Numbered from the stretch's first letter, positions 26,242 through 36,421 are shown. The stretch: 64,000 nt of DNA from Pseudomonas fluorescens (GCF_001708445.1 NZ_CP015637.1:1055001-1119000), one strand, 5' to 3'. Translations and numbers: made by a program. The notes: generated by a model from the letters alone, not told the origin.

Positions 26242-26706
26242 TCAGTCCGAGAAACTGCCTTGCAGGTGCTCGGCGCGAAATTCCAGGGTTTGCGGGCGAT
26301 AGCCGGGGCGCAGGGGCGGGGTGGGCAGGCAGTCGTCCCAGGTGGCGCCGGCCTGCAACTCGCCGGGGCCACGATAGCGGGGGGCCGCGTAGACGTTATC
26401 GGCCAGGTTGACCGTGTCACCCGGCGCATAGGCGGCGACGCGCCAGCGCAGTTCGGTCAGCGGTACGTCGTTGCCGTTGTTCAGGGTCAGTTTCAGTGGG
26501 CGGTCGGCGGGGCATTCCTGCGGCGCGTAGCTGATGCGCAACTCCAGGCGCGCCAGTTGCGAGGCTTCGCGGTTGTCCAGCCAGACCACCCAGACCGCGA
26601 CAAGGCCCAGGCCGGCAGCGGCGGCAAGCGATACCGGCAGCGCCTTGGCCGGGTAGCGCAGCAGGAGGATCAACCAGGTGATGATCAGGAGAACGCCGAA
26701 GAACAT
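26242..26706 (-). CDS. Hypothetical membrane-anchored protein
   Basis: 154 residues from the ATG at 26706, preceded by GAGGTG seven bases upstream. It has two N-terminal hydrophobic helices (FFGVLLIITWLILLL and a second at about 27-45), then a predicted periplasmic beta-rich domain (ECPADRPLKLTLNNGNDVPLTELRWRVAAY) that resembles an immunoglobulin-like fold in its pattern. I do not recognise a named family. It heads the unit with the SDR gene. Confidence 0.7.
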   Translation of the reverse strand: MFFGVLLIITWLILLLRYPAKALPVSLAAAAGLGLVAVWVVWLDNREASQLARLELRISYAPQECPADRPLKLTLNNGNDVPLTELRWRVAAYAPGDTVNLADNVYAAPRYRGPGELQAGATWDDCLPTPPLRPGYRPQTLEFRAEHLQGSFSD

Positions 26707-26789
26707 GGAGACCACCTCGAATAGGGAACGAGCATCCTAACTTAAGCGTAGGTGGGATTGGCTACCTTGAGTGCTGTGGTGGCCGGGTG

Positions 26790-26872
26790 GGCCTCATCGG
26801 GGGCAAGCCCCCTCCCACACTTGAATGTATTCACAGATCAAAGGTGGGAGGGGGCTTGCCCCCGATGAGGCC
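26790..26872. repeat. REPIN of the GTGGGAGGGGGCTTGCCC class
   Basis: GGCCTCATCGGGGGCAAGCC continues to CCCTCCCAC, and its exact inverse (GTGGGAGGGG...GATGAGGCC) follows after a 25-bp loop. Both arms are about 29 bp and match without error. It lies between the SDR unit and the end of the alginate operon. Confidence 0.9.
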
Positions 26873-26895
26873 CTCACAGCCAGCACAAATCCCAA

Positions 26896-26960
26896 ACAAA
26901 AAGCCCCCACCCAACCCACTGCGGATAGGGGACGCAATGGGTTGGGCGAGGGCTTCTTGT
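26896..26960 (-). terminator. Terminator of the alginate operon
   Basis: Read on the minus strand, AGCCCTCGCCCAACCCATTGC pairs with GCAGTGGGTTGGGTGGGGGCT through a stem of about 20 bp and a 9-11 base loop, followed by TTTTTG. It starts a few bases past the algA stop at 26970. Confidence 0.85.
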
Positions 26961-26969
26961 ACGACTGTT

Positions 26970-28421
26970 TTACTGCGCGATAGTTTTCACCGACACGCCA
27001 CGTTCAACCGGCGTCGAGCGACCGTAGATATCTTCAAACCGCTCGATATCGTCTTCGCCCAGATAGCTGCCCGATTGCACTTCGATGATCTCCAGCGGGA
27101 TCTTGCCCGGGTTGCGCAGGCGGTGCACCGAGGCGATCGGGATGTAGGTGGATTGGTTCTCGGTGAGCAGGAACACGTTCTCGTCACAGGTCACTTCCGC
27201 CGTGCCGCTGACCACGATCCAGTGTTCGGCGCGGTGGTGGTGCATCTGCAGCGACAGGCATGCGCCCGGCTTGACCGAGATGTGCTTGACCTGGAAGCGC
27301 CCGCCCATGTCCACAGAGTCGTAGGAGCCCCACGGACGGTAGACTTCGCAGTGGTTCTGGGTTTCGCTGCGGCCCTGTTCGTTGAGGGTCGCGACCATCT
27401 GCTTGACGCCCTGGACCTTGTCCTTGTGGGCAATCATCATCGCGTCCTTGGTTTCCACTACCACGATGTTGTCCAGGCCGATCACCGATACCAGCTTGCC
27501 GTTGCCATGGATCATGCAGTTCTTGCTGTCCTGGATCACGACGTCGCCCTTGGTAACGTTGCCGTTGATGTCTTTATCGTTGACCGCCCACAGCGAGGCC
27601 CAGCAACCCACGTCGCTCCAGCCGGCACTCAGCGGTACCACGCAGGCGCGTTGGGTTTTTTCCATCACGGCGTAGTCGATGGAGTTGTCCGGGCAGCAGG
27701 CGAAGGTGGCTTCGTCGAAGGTCACGGTATCGGCGGTCTGCTCGCTGCGTTCCAGGGTCAGCACGCAGGTGTCGTAGATGTCCGGATCGTGTTTTTTCAG
27801 CTCTTCGAGGAAACGGCTGGCGCGGAACAGGAACATGCCGCTGTTCCAGAAGTAACCGCCGCTTTTGACGAACTCGATGGCGCGTTTTTCATCGGGTTTT
27901 TCCACGAACTGTTGCACGCGGCTCACGCCTTCGGGCAGCAGCGAATCGTTGGTGGACTTGATGTAGCCATAGCCGGTTTCCGGGCGGGTCGCCGGCACGC
28001 CGAACAGCACCATCTCGCCTCGCTCGGCAGCCACGGTGGCCAGGGCCAGGGCGCGTTGCAGGGCTTTCTGGTCGTCGATCACGTGGTCGGCGGGCAGGAC
28101 CAGCATCAATTCGTCGCGGCCTTCGTTGACCAGCATCATCGCGGTCAGGGCCACGGCCGGCGCGGTGTTGCGGCCGAAGGGTTCCATCAGGATGCGCTGG
28201 CTTTCCAGCTTGCGCGCGCTCAGTTGCTCGTTGACGATGAAACGGTGGTCTTTGTTGCAGACCACGATCGGCGCGTCCATGCCTTCGAATACCAGGCGTT
28301 CCAGGGTTTGCTGGAACAGCGTGTGCTCGCCGGTCAGAGCCAGGAATTGTTTCGGGAACTGTTTACGGGAAAGCGGCCAAAGACGTGAGCCGCTACCACC
28401 GGAAAGGATTACTGGGATCAT
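26970..28421 (-). CDS. algA: Mannose-1-phosphate guanylyltransferase/mannose-6-phosphate isomerase
   Basis: 483 residues, close to AlgA of P. aeruginosa (481). The N-terminal nucleotidyltransferase domain has SGGSGSRLWPLSRKQFPKQF near residue 7; the C-terminal cupin isomerase domain has QMHHHRAEHWIVV. The bifunctional enzyme makes mannose-6-phosphate from fructose-6-phosphate and later GDP-mannose from mannose-1-phosphate. AlgC, which provides the intermediate step, is not in the window. It is the last gene of the operon. A REPIN separates it from algF by 220 bp. The ribosome site is AAGGAG. Confidence 0.97.
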   Translation of the reverse strand: MIPVILSGGSGSRLWPLSRKQFPKQFLALTGEHTLFQQTLERLVFEGMDAPIVVCNKDHRFIVNEQLSARKLESQRILMEPFGRNTAPAVALTAMMLVNEGRDELMLVLPADHVIDDQKALQRALALATVAAERGEMVLFGVPATRPETGYGYIKSTNDSLLPEGVSRVQQFVEKPDEKRAIEFVKSGGYFWNSGMFLFRASRFLEELKKHDPDIYDTCVLTLERSEQTADTVTFDEATFACCPDNSIDYAVMEKTQRACVVPLSAGWSDVGCWASLWAVNDKDINGNVTKGDVVIQDSKNCMIHGNGKLVSVIGLDNIVVVETKDAMMIAHKDKVQGVKQMVATLNEQGRSETQNHCEVYRPWGSYDSVDMGGRFQVKHISVKPGACLSLQMHHHRAEHWIVVSGTAEVTCDENVFLLTENQSTYIPIASVHRLRNPGKIPLEIIEVQSGSYLGEDDIERFEDIYGRSTPVERGVSVKTIAQ

Positions 28422-28514
28422 GTGTTTCTCCTTGAATCAATTTGGGTCAGAGCTACGAAGGTTTGTCGTTTCACTCTTGTTTTTGTCTCGGTCCGAACTG
28501 ACGCCTCTGTCCTC

Positions 28515-28614
28515 TGTAGGAGCGAGCTTGCTCGCGAAGAACTCCCAGACACCGCGTACATCCAGAATTTCCGCGTCATCATTGGCGATTTTCGCGAGCA
28601 AGCTCGCTCCTACA
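28515..28614. repeat. 100-bp REPIN between algF and algA
   Basis: Bounded by TGTAGGAGCGAGCTTGCTCG and its perfect inverse. The loop contains GACACCGCGT and CGCGTCATC, related to the loop of the copy at 45079 and in opposite orientation to those at 13131 and 32138. It lies within the alginate transcription unit and is transcribed as a long hairpin. Confidence 0.92.
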
Positions 28615-28641
28615 GTGGGGGGGCGTCAGTCCGGGAAATAG

Positions 28642-29298
28642 TTAGCGGGTCGACACGGGGCGTTTCACCCACACTGGCGACAGGCTGCTGCCGGAGCCGG
28701 TGACGTACAGCACCGCTGCCTCACCGCGCTCCAACGCAACCGGCTTCACATCGCCGACTTTCTTGTCACCGTCATACAACGCCAGGCTCACCTTCACCGG
28801 GTTGATTTCACGCTCGCCACGGCCCTTGGCCGCCACGGACTTGACCACTTCGGTCTTGCCGTCAGCGGTTTTCAGGGTCAGGGCCTTGTCGCTGAGGTTC
28901 TGTACGCGCACCAGGGATTTCTGCTTGTTCTTGAACGGCGGTTCTTCGATCAGCTGAGGCTGGCCGCTGCTGTTGTTGACCAGGGTGTAGTAGTGATCGG
29001 CGGCGAGCTTGACCGGTACGGTCTGGCTGCCGACCTTGGCGCTGTAGTCGCCGCCGGGCATGAAGCTGAAGTCGCTGCTGGCCAGTGGGGCCACTTCGTT
29101 GAGGTTGGTGCTGCCAACTGTCGCGCTGACTTCCTGGTTGGAGGCGTTATAGACGCGCACGAAGCTGGAGCCTTTCGGTGCGACAGGGCCGTACAGGGCG
29201 GCGTCACCACCGGCGAAGGCAGACATCGATACAACGCTCATGCCGGCAACCAGTGCCAGGGTCTTGGCGAGACGACGCGGAGTAGTAGTGAAAGTCAT
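28642..29298 (-). CDS. algF: Alginate O-acetylation protein AlgF
   Basis: 218 residues, close to the 216 of P. aeruginosa AlgF. It has a signal peptide (TLALVAGMSVVSMSAFAGG) and a beta-rich periplasmic body (FVRVYNASNQEVSATVGSTNLN). It acts with AlgI and AlgJ in moving acetyl groups to alginate in the periplasm. It follows algJ with a 16-bp gap and has GAGAGG as its ribosome site. Confidence 0.95.
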   Translation of the reverse strand: MTFTTTPRRLAKTLALVAGMSVVSMSAFAGGDAALYGPVAPKGSSFVRVYNASNQEVSATVGSTNLNEVAPLASSDFSFMPGGDYSAKVGSQTVPVKLAADHYYTLVNNSSGQPQLIEEPPFKNKQKSLVRVQNLSDKALTLKTADGKTEVVKSVAAKGRGEREINPVKVSLALYDGDKKVGDVKPVALERGEAAVLYVTGSGSSLSPVWVKRPVSTR

Positions 29299-29314
29299 GT
29301 GAGTTACCTCTCTT

Positions 29315-30499
29315 TCAGTTTTGCGCCCGGTCGGGCGTCTCGGATTTTTGGTGTTTAACTGGGGTGTTCAGTGCCATGTTTTGTTGGCGCGAACCGGCTT
29401 GTTTAAGTTGCGCAACCCACGATGGGTCGGCATCACCGATTTCGTTGTTCACGGGCAGATAACGTTCAGGAAACTCCCAGATCAGCACTTGTGGCGGGCT
29501 GTTCTTGAAGTCGTCACTTTTCAGGTAGCTGAGCATCGGCAGGATCGGGCCGTGGCCGTCTTCGGCGTAGCTGACCACGTCGCTGCCCAGGGCTTGCTTG
29601 AGCGCACCGACGAAGTTCCAGTTGGGGTTGGCGCTGTAGCTGGTGCCCACCAGTGCTACCGGGGTTTCGCTGTCGGTGAACAGTGCGTCGTCGCCCTTGG
29701 TTTCGGCCAGGTGCGTCACGCGTTTTTCCAACGGCTCCTTCGGTGGCATCAGGTTTTCGAACAGTGGGTCCAGGGGCAGGAACAGACGCAGGTCGCCTTT
29801 ATGCGGTTCGGTCTTTTCGGCTTCGGTGACAAAGCGCTGCGGTTCGCCGTTCAGTGGGGTTTTGTCGGCAATGGTTTTAGCCAACTGCTTGGCGGCGATT
29901 TCGGCGCCGTCCGGGGTCCAGTGGGTGTCGGTACGCAGGAACACTTGCTTGCCGCCCAGCTTGGCCTGTTGCAGCGGGCCCAGCAGGTCGGGGGCGATGA
30001 TGTGGTCGGCGGCGACACGGGCGTGGAAGTCCTGGTACAGGTTGGCGTGGATACTTGCCGGTTTCACTTCGCCCAGGTGTTCCGGGTACAGGCGTACCTT
30101 GGCCGGAATGATCGCCATCACCAGCTCAATGCCTTGGGCCTTGAGTTTCTGGCGCACGCCTTCGACCAGGGCGTAGTTGCCTTCCAGGTTCTGGTCTTCG
30201 TTGACGGCGGGGTTGAACTCCTCGTCGCTGTACAGCCAGTGATCGCGACCCAGCACCACGCCAGGGCGGCCTTCATTGAACAGCTTGTAGTCCAGCGCGG
30301 CCCAGAGGTTGGTGCCGATGCGCTTGATCGGGAACTGGTCGTCGTAGTGCGTCTCGACGGCCTTGGTCCAGCGACCGTTGAGCACGGTCGCATCAGCGTT
30401 GGTGCTGAAGCCGAAGAAACTGCGCATCGACCAGGCGCCCAGGGCCAGCAGCACCAGCAGGAACAGTGCGATATAGAGGACGCGGAATGAACGGGTCAT
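29315..30499 (-). CDS. algJ: Alginate O-acetyltransferase AlgJ
   Basis: 394 residues with an N-terminal signal anchor (VLYIALFLLVLLALGAWSM). SGNH-type hydrolase motifs are visible: the Asp/His pair in DTHWTPDG (D191, H193) and the Ser in VALVGTSYSANPNWNF. It passes acetyl groups from AlgI toward AlgX or the polymer. It lies 11 bp downstream of algI. Confidence 0.96.
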   Translation of the reverse strand: MTRSFRVLYIALFLLVLLALGAWSMRSFFGFSTNADATVLNGRWTKAVETHYDDQFPIKRIGTNLWAALDYKLFNEGRPGVVLGRDHWLYSDEEFNPAVNEDQNLEGNYALVEGVRQKLKAQGIELVMAIIPAKVRLYPEHLGEVKPASIHANLYQDFHARVAADHIIAPDLLGPLQQAKLGGKQVFLRTDTHWTPDGAEIAAKQLAKTIADKTPLNGEPQRFVTEAEKTEPHKGDLRLFLPLDPLFENLMPPKEPLEKRVTHLAETKGDDALFTDSETPVALVGTSYSANPNWNFVGALKQALGSDVVSYAEDGHGPILPMLSYLKSDDFKNSPPQVLIWEFPERYLPVNNEIGDADPSWVAQLKQAGSRQQNMALNTPVKHQKSETPDRAQN

Positions 30500-30510
30500 G
30501 GTCGGCTCCC

Positions 30511-32043
30511 TCAGAATTGGAAGTAAAGGAACGGCGAGAAGCTCTGCGCCGATAGTTTCAGGATCGATGCCACGAACAGCAGCAGCACCGCGGCGCGCAT
30601 GGCGTAGCGTGGCCAGTCAGCGGTCCAGTAGGCCGGTTGCACAGCGGCGTCTTTACCCACGGTGAAACCAGGCTGGTGGATGCTGCCCGGGTCATCGCCA
30701 GGCACGGCCTTGATCAGGCTTGGGTCTGCCGGCTTGGTTTTTTCGGCGGGGCGGTTGGTGTAGAAGTCGCGCAGGCCGAAGAACGCCAGGGTTGCGTACG
30801 CCACCACCAGGGTTGCCACTTGCAGGCCCGTGAGGTTGGCGCGGTTGAGTTCCGAGAGCGACCACTCGCCAAAGCTGAACATCGCGCCGTACATACGGCC
30901 GGCCACATGCAGGTTTTCGGAGCGGAAGATGACCCAGCCCATCACCACCAGCAGGAAGGTGAAGGCCCAACGGACAACATTGAAACTGCGTGGTGCGGTG
31001 TTGAGGCCGATGGCTTTCTCAATCGCCAGCCACATGCCGTGCCAGGCACCCCACACGATGTAGGTGATGTTCGCACCGTGCCACAGGCCACCGAGCAGCA
31101 TGGTCAGGAACAGGTTGCGGTAAGTGGTCAGCGTGCCTTTGCGGTTGCCGCCCAGGGTGATGTACAGGTAGTCACGCAGCCAGGTCGACAGGCTGATGTG
31201 CCAGCGCCGCCAGAACTCGGTGATCGACTGGCTGATGTACGGCTGCTTGAAGTTTTCCATGAAGCGGAAACCCATCATCAAGCCCAGGCCGATGGCCATG
31301 TCGCTGTAGCCGGAGAAGTCGAAGTACAGCTGCGCGGTATAGGCCAGCGCGCCAAGCCAGGCGTCGCCGGTGGTGGGGTTTTGCAGGGCAAAGCAATGGT
31401 CCGCCACCACCGCCAGGGTGTCGGCGATAAACACCTTCTTGATGAAACCCTGCATGAACCGCGTGCAGCCCTCGGAGAACTTGTCGAGGGTATGGGTGCG
31501 GTTATTGAACTGGTCGGCCAGGTCGCGGAAACGCAACACCGGGCCGGCGATCAGGTGCGGGAAGATCGCCACGAACGCCGCAAAGTCGATGAGGTTGCGC
31601 GTCGCCGGGGTATCGCCACGGTACACGTCGATGATGTAGCTGATGGACTCGAAGATGTAGAACGAGATCCCGATCGGCAGCAGCACGTGGGTGAGGATGA
31701 ACGGCTCGAGACCCACCGACTTCATCATCACGTTGATGCTGTCGACACCGAAGTTGGCGTACTTGAAGTAGCCGAGGATGCACAGGTCGACGGCCACGCC
31801 AAGCAGCAGCCAACGTTGGGCCGGCTTGGTACGCACGCCGGCTGCACCAACCTTGAGGCCGATCCAGTAGTTCCACAGCGTGACGGCCGCGAACAGCGCC
31901 AGGAAGTCCACTCGCCACCAGGCGTAGAACACGTAGCTGGCAATCAGCAGCAGCAGATTGCGATAGCGTTGCCCGCTCAAGTAGTACAAGCCGAGAAAGA
32001 TCGGCAAGAACAGAAACAGGAACACATTGGACGAGAAAACCAT
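30511..32043 (-). CDS. algI: Alginate acetylation membrane protein AlgI (MBOAT)
   Basis: 510 residues from the ATG at 32043, which has GGAGA eight bases upstream; an in-frame ATG eight codons earlier is less likely. It is a multispanning MBOAT protein with the conserved RRWHISLSTWLRDYLYI (H282) and GGLWHGANITYIVWG (H322) motifs. It transfers acetyl groups across the inner membrane for AlgJ/AlgX/AlgF. The gap of about 210 bp to algL contains a REPIN. Confidence 0.96.
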   Translation of the reverse strand: MVFSSNVFLFLFLPIFLGLYYLSGQRYRNLLLLIASYVFYAWWRVDFLALFAAVTLWNYWIGLKVGAAGVRTKPAQRWLLLGVAVDLCILGYFKYANFGVDSINVMMKSVGLEPFILTHVLLPIGISFYIFESISYIIDVYRGDTPATRNLIDFAAFVAIFPHLIAGPVLRFRDLADQFNNRTHTLDKFSEGCTRFMQGFIKKVFIADTLAVVADHCFALQNPTTGDAWLGALAYTAQLYFDFSGYSDMAIGLGLMMGFRFMENFKQPYISQSITEFWRRWHISLSTWLRDYLYITLGGNRKGTLTTYRNLFLTMLLGGLWHGANITYIVWGAWHGMWLAIEKAIGLNTAPRSFNVVRWAFTFLLVVMGWVIFRSENLHVAGRMYGAMFSFGEWSLSELNRANLTGLQVATLVVAYATLAFFGLRDFYTNRPAEKTKPADPSLIKAVPGDDPGSIHQPGFTVGKDAAVQPAYWTADWPRYAMRAAVLLLFVASILKLSAQSFSPFLYFQF

Positions 32044-32137
32044 CCCGATCTCTCCATGTTTAACCAACAGTCAAGGGCCAGAGCCCCCCCAAACCCCCCA
32101 CGATGTCGGGGGAGGTTGTATTGCATTCGCGCCCCCC

Positions 32138-32237
32138 TGTAGGAGCGAGCTTGCTCGCGAAGGTCGTTAACGATGACGCGTGGCACCTGAAGAGACGCGG
32201 TGCCTGTGAGTCCTTCGCGAGCAAGCTCGCTCCTACA
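32138..32237. repeat. 100-bp REPIN between algL and algI
   Basis: Bounded by TGTAGGAGCGAGCTTGCTCG and its perfect inverse. The loop (TAACGATGACGCGTGGC... GCGGTGCCTGTGAG) closely matches that of the copy at 13131 in the same orientation. It is inside the alginate transcription unit. Confidence 0.92.
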
Positions 32238-32254
32238 GGTGAGTTGTGTTTCGC

Positions 32255-33364
32255 TCAGGAACCTTTGTTGCCTTTTTCGTGTGCTGGGTCGTAGACCTTG
32301 GTCAGGTCGCCGCCGAGGCGGAAGGTCTTGAACGGTTGCATCCCGTGCTTGCGTTCGAGTACATCCGGCGCGCAGGTGTAGAGGGTGCAGAAGGGTTCGA
32401 GCCAGGCGAATTTCATGTCTTCCTTGAGATCCTTCATGTCCTGTTCCTTGCCGTTCTTCTGTTCGAAGATCTCTGGATCCTTGACCCCGGCCAGCACCTT
32501 GTCGCCCAGGCGCTTGAGCGCGCCGTTGTTTTCCTGGCGCAGGTCAACCCCGTTGACCAGGGCAAAACTGGCGATCATCGACAGCGGCGGCAGCGCGTAG
32601 TTGTGGTACGACAGGGCGCGTTGCTGACGCTTCAACTCGTTGGGCAAAAAGCCCTGGTCATCGACCTGGTTGACGCCGACCTTGTATTCCTTCACGGCCC
32701 AATCAAACAGGTCGCGACGGTTGGTGGCGATGGAGGTTGCCATCACCGACCAGGCGGCCCAGTAGGAGTGGTTGTTGGTTTTTTCCAGCGGCAGGTTGTC
32801 CCAGTCGCTGACCACCTGGTCCGCCAGCTTGTTGAACCAGGCTTCGATCAGTTGCGATTCCTGCTGGTGGTTGGCCAGCGGATGCGAGTCGGAGAACTTC
32901 AGGCGGACATAGGCCGAGGCCATGCTGCCCAGTGCCCATTTGCGCATGGACTTGCCGGTGTGGTTGAAGTCCTTGGACATCAACGCGTCAGCCTTGGCCC
33001 AGCTGGTCAACCAGTTGAGCGTGCATTCCAACTGCTCCGGACGACCGTCGCGCATGAACTGCATCACGCGCTTGCTGGTGTCTTTTTCCAGCTTGGTGAT
33101 GTCGGCGGTGCTGTCGCGAAAGGCTTTTTCCGACTGCACATTCAGCGTGGAGCGGGCCTTGTCGGAGCCTTCGTACTTGCTGCGAAATTGCAGCGGGCCG
33201 GTGTACGGCGTGGGCATGGCATCGCAGTCATTCTTGAAATCGCCGGTCTTGAACGCTTCAATCGGTGCGAAGTAGCCCTGGGGTGGACGCAGTGGCGCGG
33301 CGGCGCTGGCCGCGCCGGCGAAGATCGCCAGGCCCAGTAACGATGGAATCAGTAACTTCTGCAT
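32255..33364 (-). CDS. algL: Periplasmic alginate lyase AlgL
   Basis: 369 residues from the ATG at 33364 with GAGG upstream; an ATG four codons earlier overlaps the algX stop and is an alternative. It has a signal peptide, SKYEGSD near residue 62 and the lyase motif [11 protein letters not shown], with Arg/Tyr in [16 protein letters not shown]. It belongs to polysaccharide lyase family 5 and cleaves polymannuronate by beta-elimination, clearing alginate that misfires into the periplasm. Confidence 0.96.
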   Translation of the reverse strand: MQKLLIPSLLGLAIFAGAASAAAPLRPPQGYFAPIEAFKTGDFKNDCDAMPTPYTGPLQFRSKYEGSDKARSTLNVQSEKAFRDSTADITKLEKDTSKRVMQFMRDGRPEQLECTLNWLTSWAKADALMSKDFNHTGKSMRKWALGSMASAYVRLKFSDSHPLANHQQESQLIEAWFNKLADQVVSDWDNLPLEKTNNHSYWAAWSVMATSIATNRRDLFDWAVKEYKVGVNQVDDQGFLPNELKRQQRALSYHNYALPPLSMIASFALVNGVDLRQENNGALKRLGDKVLAGVKDPEIFEQKNGKEQDMKDLKEDMKFAWLEPFCTLYTCAPDVLERKHGMQPFKTFRLGGDLTKVYDPAHEKGNKGS

Positions 33365-33372
33365 AGGTAACC

Positions 33373-34821
33373 TCATTGCCCGAGTGAGGCAGTCTTCTGA
33401 CCGCCGCTTGGGAATACGTTGCGTGTGCAAATTTTCGCTTCGACCTTCTGCGCGGCAGCGCCCGCTTCGGGGCCCTGCACTTCCACGGCCAGCAAGTTCT
33501 GCGAGGCCCAGTCTTCATCGGTGCGCAGTTCAAAGGCGAAACGCCCGTCTGTATCGGATGTTTCGGGTTTCTCGATCTTGATGTCCTCGTGGCGCCCGTT
33601 CATGTACCAGAGGGTGGCTTGCAAGGTTTTCACCGAGGGATCGGCGAAGCGGATATCGACCTGATGGTTGGCATTGCGCAGGTCTTTGTTCGAACTGTTA
33701 ACCAGCAATTCGTTCTTGCCGGGTTTCAAGGTGGTGCTGGCGCTCATCTGCGCGGTCTTGCCTTCACAGCCGTTGTCCAGCAGCGCCATCATCTGGCGGT
33801 AGATGGTTTCCTGGTCGAGGCGATACAGCGGCGAGAATTCCCAGATCAAGATTTTCGGTGGGGTTTTCTGGAATTCATCGCTGCCCAGGTACTGGATCAT
33901 CGAACCTTCCAAACCACCGCCGGGGAAGGCGACGTTGAGGATGTCGGCACCGATTTCCTCTTCGAGGAAGCCGGCGAAGTTGTAGTTCTTGCCGCTGTGG
34001 CTGGTGCCGACCAGGGTGATCTGCGGGTTGCCCGAATCGCTGAACAGGTCGCCGTCGCCCGCTTCGCCCTTGGGCTCGGTGGTGAACTGGTCCATGTACT
34101 GGATCGCGTAGCTGGTGCCGCACAGTTGCCCGGCCATGTTGTGCAGGGTACCGGTCTTGCCCATGCGTCCGGAGCGCTTGGTCTCGAACTCACGCTTGGG
34201 AATATCGGCGAACTCCGGCATCGCGCGCACTTTGGCACCGACGATTTTCGCGGTGCGCTGGGCGCCATAGGGGGTCCAGTGCTGGTCGCCACGGAAGTAG
34301 AAATCGTGGGCCGGCAATTCGTCCGGCAGTTGCTCGTTGGTCAACGGCGACAAGTCCGGCACCACGTAGCCCATCTTGGCGAAGCGGCCGAGCATGGTCT
34401 TGTAGTTGCTCAGGGCCTTGTCGAAATCGAACGAGGCTTTTTCTGCCGGGTTGAGCTTGTTGCGGTTCACCAGGCCACGGGTCGGCTGGTAGACCACCAC
34501 CAGTTCCACGCCTTTGGCCTTGAACGCATCGTGCAGTTGTTGCATGCGTTTGTAGCCGGCGGGGCTGGTGTCGAATTCGGTGCGCAGGTCTTCCTGGGTA
34601 CGGAACAGCCAGTCGCCCTGGGCTTGTACCAGGGTGGTGAAGTTCTGCTGGTAGCGCGTGGTGTAGTTCTTCGCGTCATGGGCGGCCGGGCACAGGCTGC
34701 AGCACGGTTCGGCGGTAAAGGTCGGCGCCTTGATTTCATCGGCGCGTACGCCCTGGCTGGCCGCGAGCAGGCCGAGGGTCAGACCCGAGAGGCTCAGCAG
34801 TTTGATCATGTGTGGGTGCAT
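33373..34821 (-). CDS. algX: Alginate O-acetyltransferase/scaffold AlgX
   Basis: 482 residues from the ATG at 34821, with GAGGA eight bases upstream. It has a signal peptide, then an SGNH-like domain with Ser274 (VGTSHSGKN), Asp179 and His181 (GDQHWTPYG), and a C-terminal carbohydrate-binding region with Cys near its end. It acetylates the polymer and bridges the secretion complex. It starts 11 bp after algG. Confidence 0.96.
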   Translation of the reverse strand: MHPHMIKLLSLSGLTLGLLAASQGVRADEIKAPTFTAEPCCSLCPAAHDAKNYTTRYQQNFTTLVQAQGDWLFRTQEDLRTEFDTSPAGYKRMQQLHDAFKAKGVELVVVYQPTRGLVNRNKLNPAEKASFDFDKALSNYKTMLGRFAKMGYVVPDLSPLTNEQLPDELPAHDFYFRGDQHWTPYGAQRTAKIVGAKVRAMPEFADIPKREFETKRSGRMGKTGTLHNMAGQLCGTSYAIQYMDQFTTEPKGEAGDGDLFSDSGNPQITLVGTSHSGKNYNFAGFLEEEIGADILNVAFPGGGLEGSMIQYLGSDEFQKTPPKILIWEFSPLYRLDQETIYRQMMALLDNGCEGKTAQMSASTTLKPGKNELLVNSSNKDLRNANHQVDIRFADPSVKTLQATLWYMNGRHEDIKIEKPETSDTDGRFAFELRTDEDWASQNLLAVEVQGPEAGAAAQKVEAKICTRNVFPSGGQKTASLGQ

Positions 34822-34832
34822 AAGGGTCATCC

Positions 34833-36407
34833 TCAGTCCTGCATTTCGGTCTGGCGTTCGACAGGGTCGATCAGCACGGCTTTCTGCTGGCGCACCAGCA
34901 GGTCGAGAATTTCTTCCTGACGATCGCCCAGCACGCCGGAGAAGCTGATGCCGCTGGATTTGGTCGGCGCCAGCATCGACACGCGATACAGCTCGATACT
35001 CAACGGCGAGTCGATCGACAGCGGTCCGCTGCCGTTACCGGCCAGCTCACCGCCGACCACGATCAGCGAGACCTTGGCATCGAACGGGTCGAGGGCGATG
35101 TCGCGGTCGGTGTCGGTCAAATCCTTGATGTGGCCGTACACGCCGGTCAGGCCGTTGGCCATCGAGGTGTTTTCGTACAGCTTGATGTTCACGCTGTTAC
35201 GGACCCGGATGCCGTGACGACGGTTGCTGATCACCTTGTTGCCCCACAGCAGGTTGTCGCCGCTCTCATAGAGGGTGATGCCGTCGGTGTGGTTGCGGTA
35301 GATCTCGTTGTCGGCGATCAGGTTGTTCACGCTGTTACGGTCGATCACCAGCCCCGACAGCTTGTTGTCGTAGCTGCGGTTATTGAAGATGAAGCTGTCG
35401 TTCACTTCCCGGGAAATGATGATGCCGTGCTTCTTCTTGGTGCCGTAGACGGTGTTGTCCGCGATGATCAGGCCGTGGGAACGGTCATGGGGGTCAATGC
35501 CGTAGACGATGTTGTCTTTATAGGTGTTGCCTTTGAGCACAAAGCCCGTGGTCTCGTAGCAGTAGAAGCCGTACCACATGTCCGAGAACTCGGAGTCGAT
35601 GATCCAGCCGGTCGGCTCAGGACGCTTGAGTACCTTGGCCATGTTCGGCGTGTATTGGGAAATACTCACCCCGTACGACTTACTGTTGGCGTAGCCGAAG
35701 CTGGCCATCTTGGTGTTGGAGATGTAGGTCTCGGTGCCGCCCCAGGACAGCAGGAACGGGCGGAACGCCTTGGGCGACGTGAACAGCGCCGGGCCATTGG
35801 CTTTTTCGCTCCAGCCGGTGACCTTGGTATCGCGCACAAACAGTTGGCCGTCGTTGATCAGGAACGAGCCGGCTTCCTGGGACAGGCGCAGCTCCTGGGT
35901 CTTCTTGTCGATTTCCAGGATGCCCTTGCGCCCGACCACGATCGGCAGCTTGGCCAGGAACACGCCCGGCGAGGTTTCGCTCAGGTACTGCTTGGGCACT
36001 TTACCCAGCAGGTCCTTGAGGTTCATGTAGCCGTCGTCGACAAAAATGGCCTGGGGAATGCCGTGCTGGCGCACCACCCATTCGGCCATCTTGTTGTCGC
36101 CGCCGATGAAGTCCTTCAGGGCGTCTTCCTGCATCATGCGGCGGATGCTGATCTTGCCCGGCTTGGTTCTGACGATTTTCTTTTCCATCGCCGCGGCGGT
36201 GTAGCCCGACAGGTCCGGCAGGGCAGGCTTGGCCATTTCCAGCGGCGCGGTCGGCGGGCTGGAGATGGTGTAGGTCTTGGCCTGTTGCAGTTCTTTGGCG
36301 ATGGTCGGCGCCTTGACCGGCTGCGCGGTATCGGCGAACGCTGTGGCACTGGCCATCAGCATCGCGGTCACCAGCAGGCATCTGCCTGTGAAGGGGTGAG
36401 CAATCAT
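34833..36407 (-). CDS. algG: Poly(beta-D-mannuronate) C5-epimerase AlgG
   Basis: 524 residues from the ATG at 36407, which has GGAG nine bases upstream; an ATG at 36422 overlaps the algE stop and is an alternative. It has a signal peptide ending at AFA (residue 25) and a right-handed beta-helix with the catalytic DPHDRS at 305-310. It converts mannuronate to guluronate in the periplasm and is part of the secretion scaffold. Confidence 0.95.
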   Translation of the reverse strand: MIAHPFTGRCLLVTAMLMASATAFADTAQPVKAPTIAKELQQAKTYTISSPPTAPLEMAKPALPDLSGYTAAAMEKKIVRTKPGKISIRRMMQEDALKDFIGGDNKMAEWVVRQHGIPQAIFVDDGYMNLKDLLGKVPKQYLSETSPGVFLAKLPIVVGRKGILEIDKKTQELRLSQEAGSFLINDGQLFVRDTKVTGWSEKANGPALFTSPKAFRPFLLSWGGTETYISNTKMASFGYANSKSYGVSISQYTPNMAKVLKRPEPTGWIIDSEFSDMWYGFYCYETTGFVLKGNTYKDNIVYGIDPHDRSHGLIIADNTVYGTKKKHGIIISREVNDSFIFNNRSYDNKLSGLVIDRNSVNNLIADNEIYRNHTDGITLYESGDNLLWGNKVISNRRHGIRVRNSVNIKLYENTSMANGLTGVYGHIKDLTDTDRDIALDPFDAKVSLIVVGGELAGNGSGPLSIDSPLSIELYRVSMLAPTKSSGISFSGVLGDRQEEILDLLVRQQKAVLIDPVERQTEMQD

Positions 36408-36421
36408 TGCGCGGGCTCCCA

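Noticed and set aside
28515..28614. Possible CRISPR repeat or tRNA-like fold
   Set aside because: Only one inverted pair per site, no spacer array and no tRNA elements; it is a REPIN.
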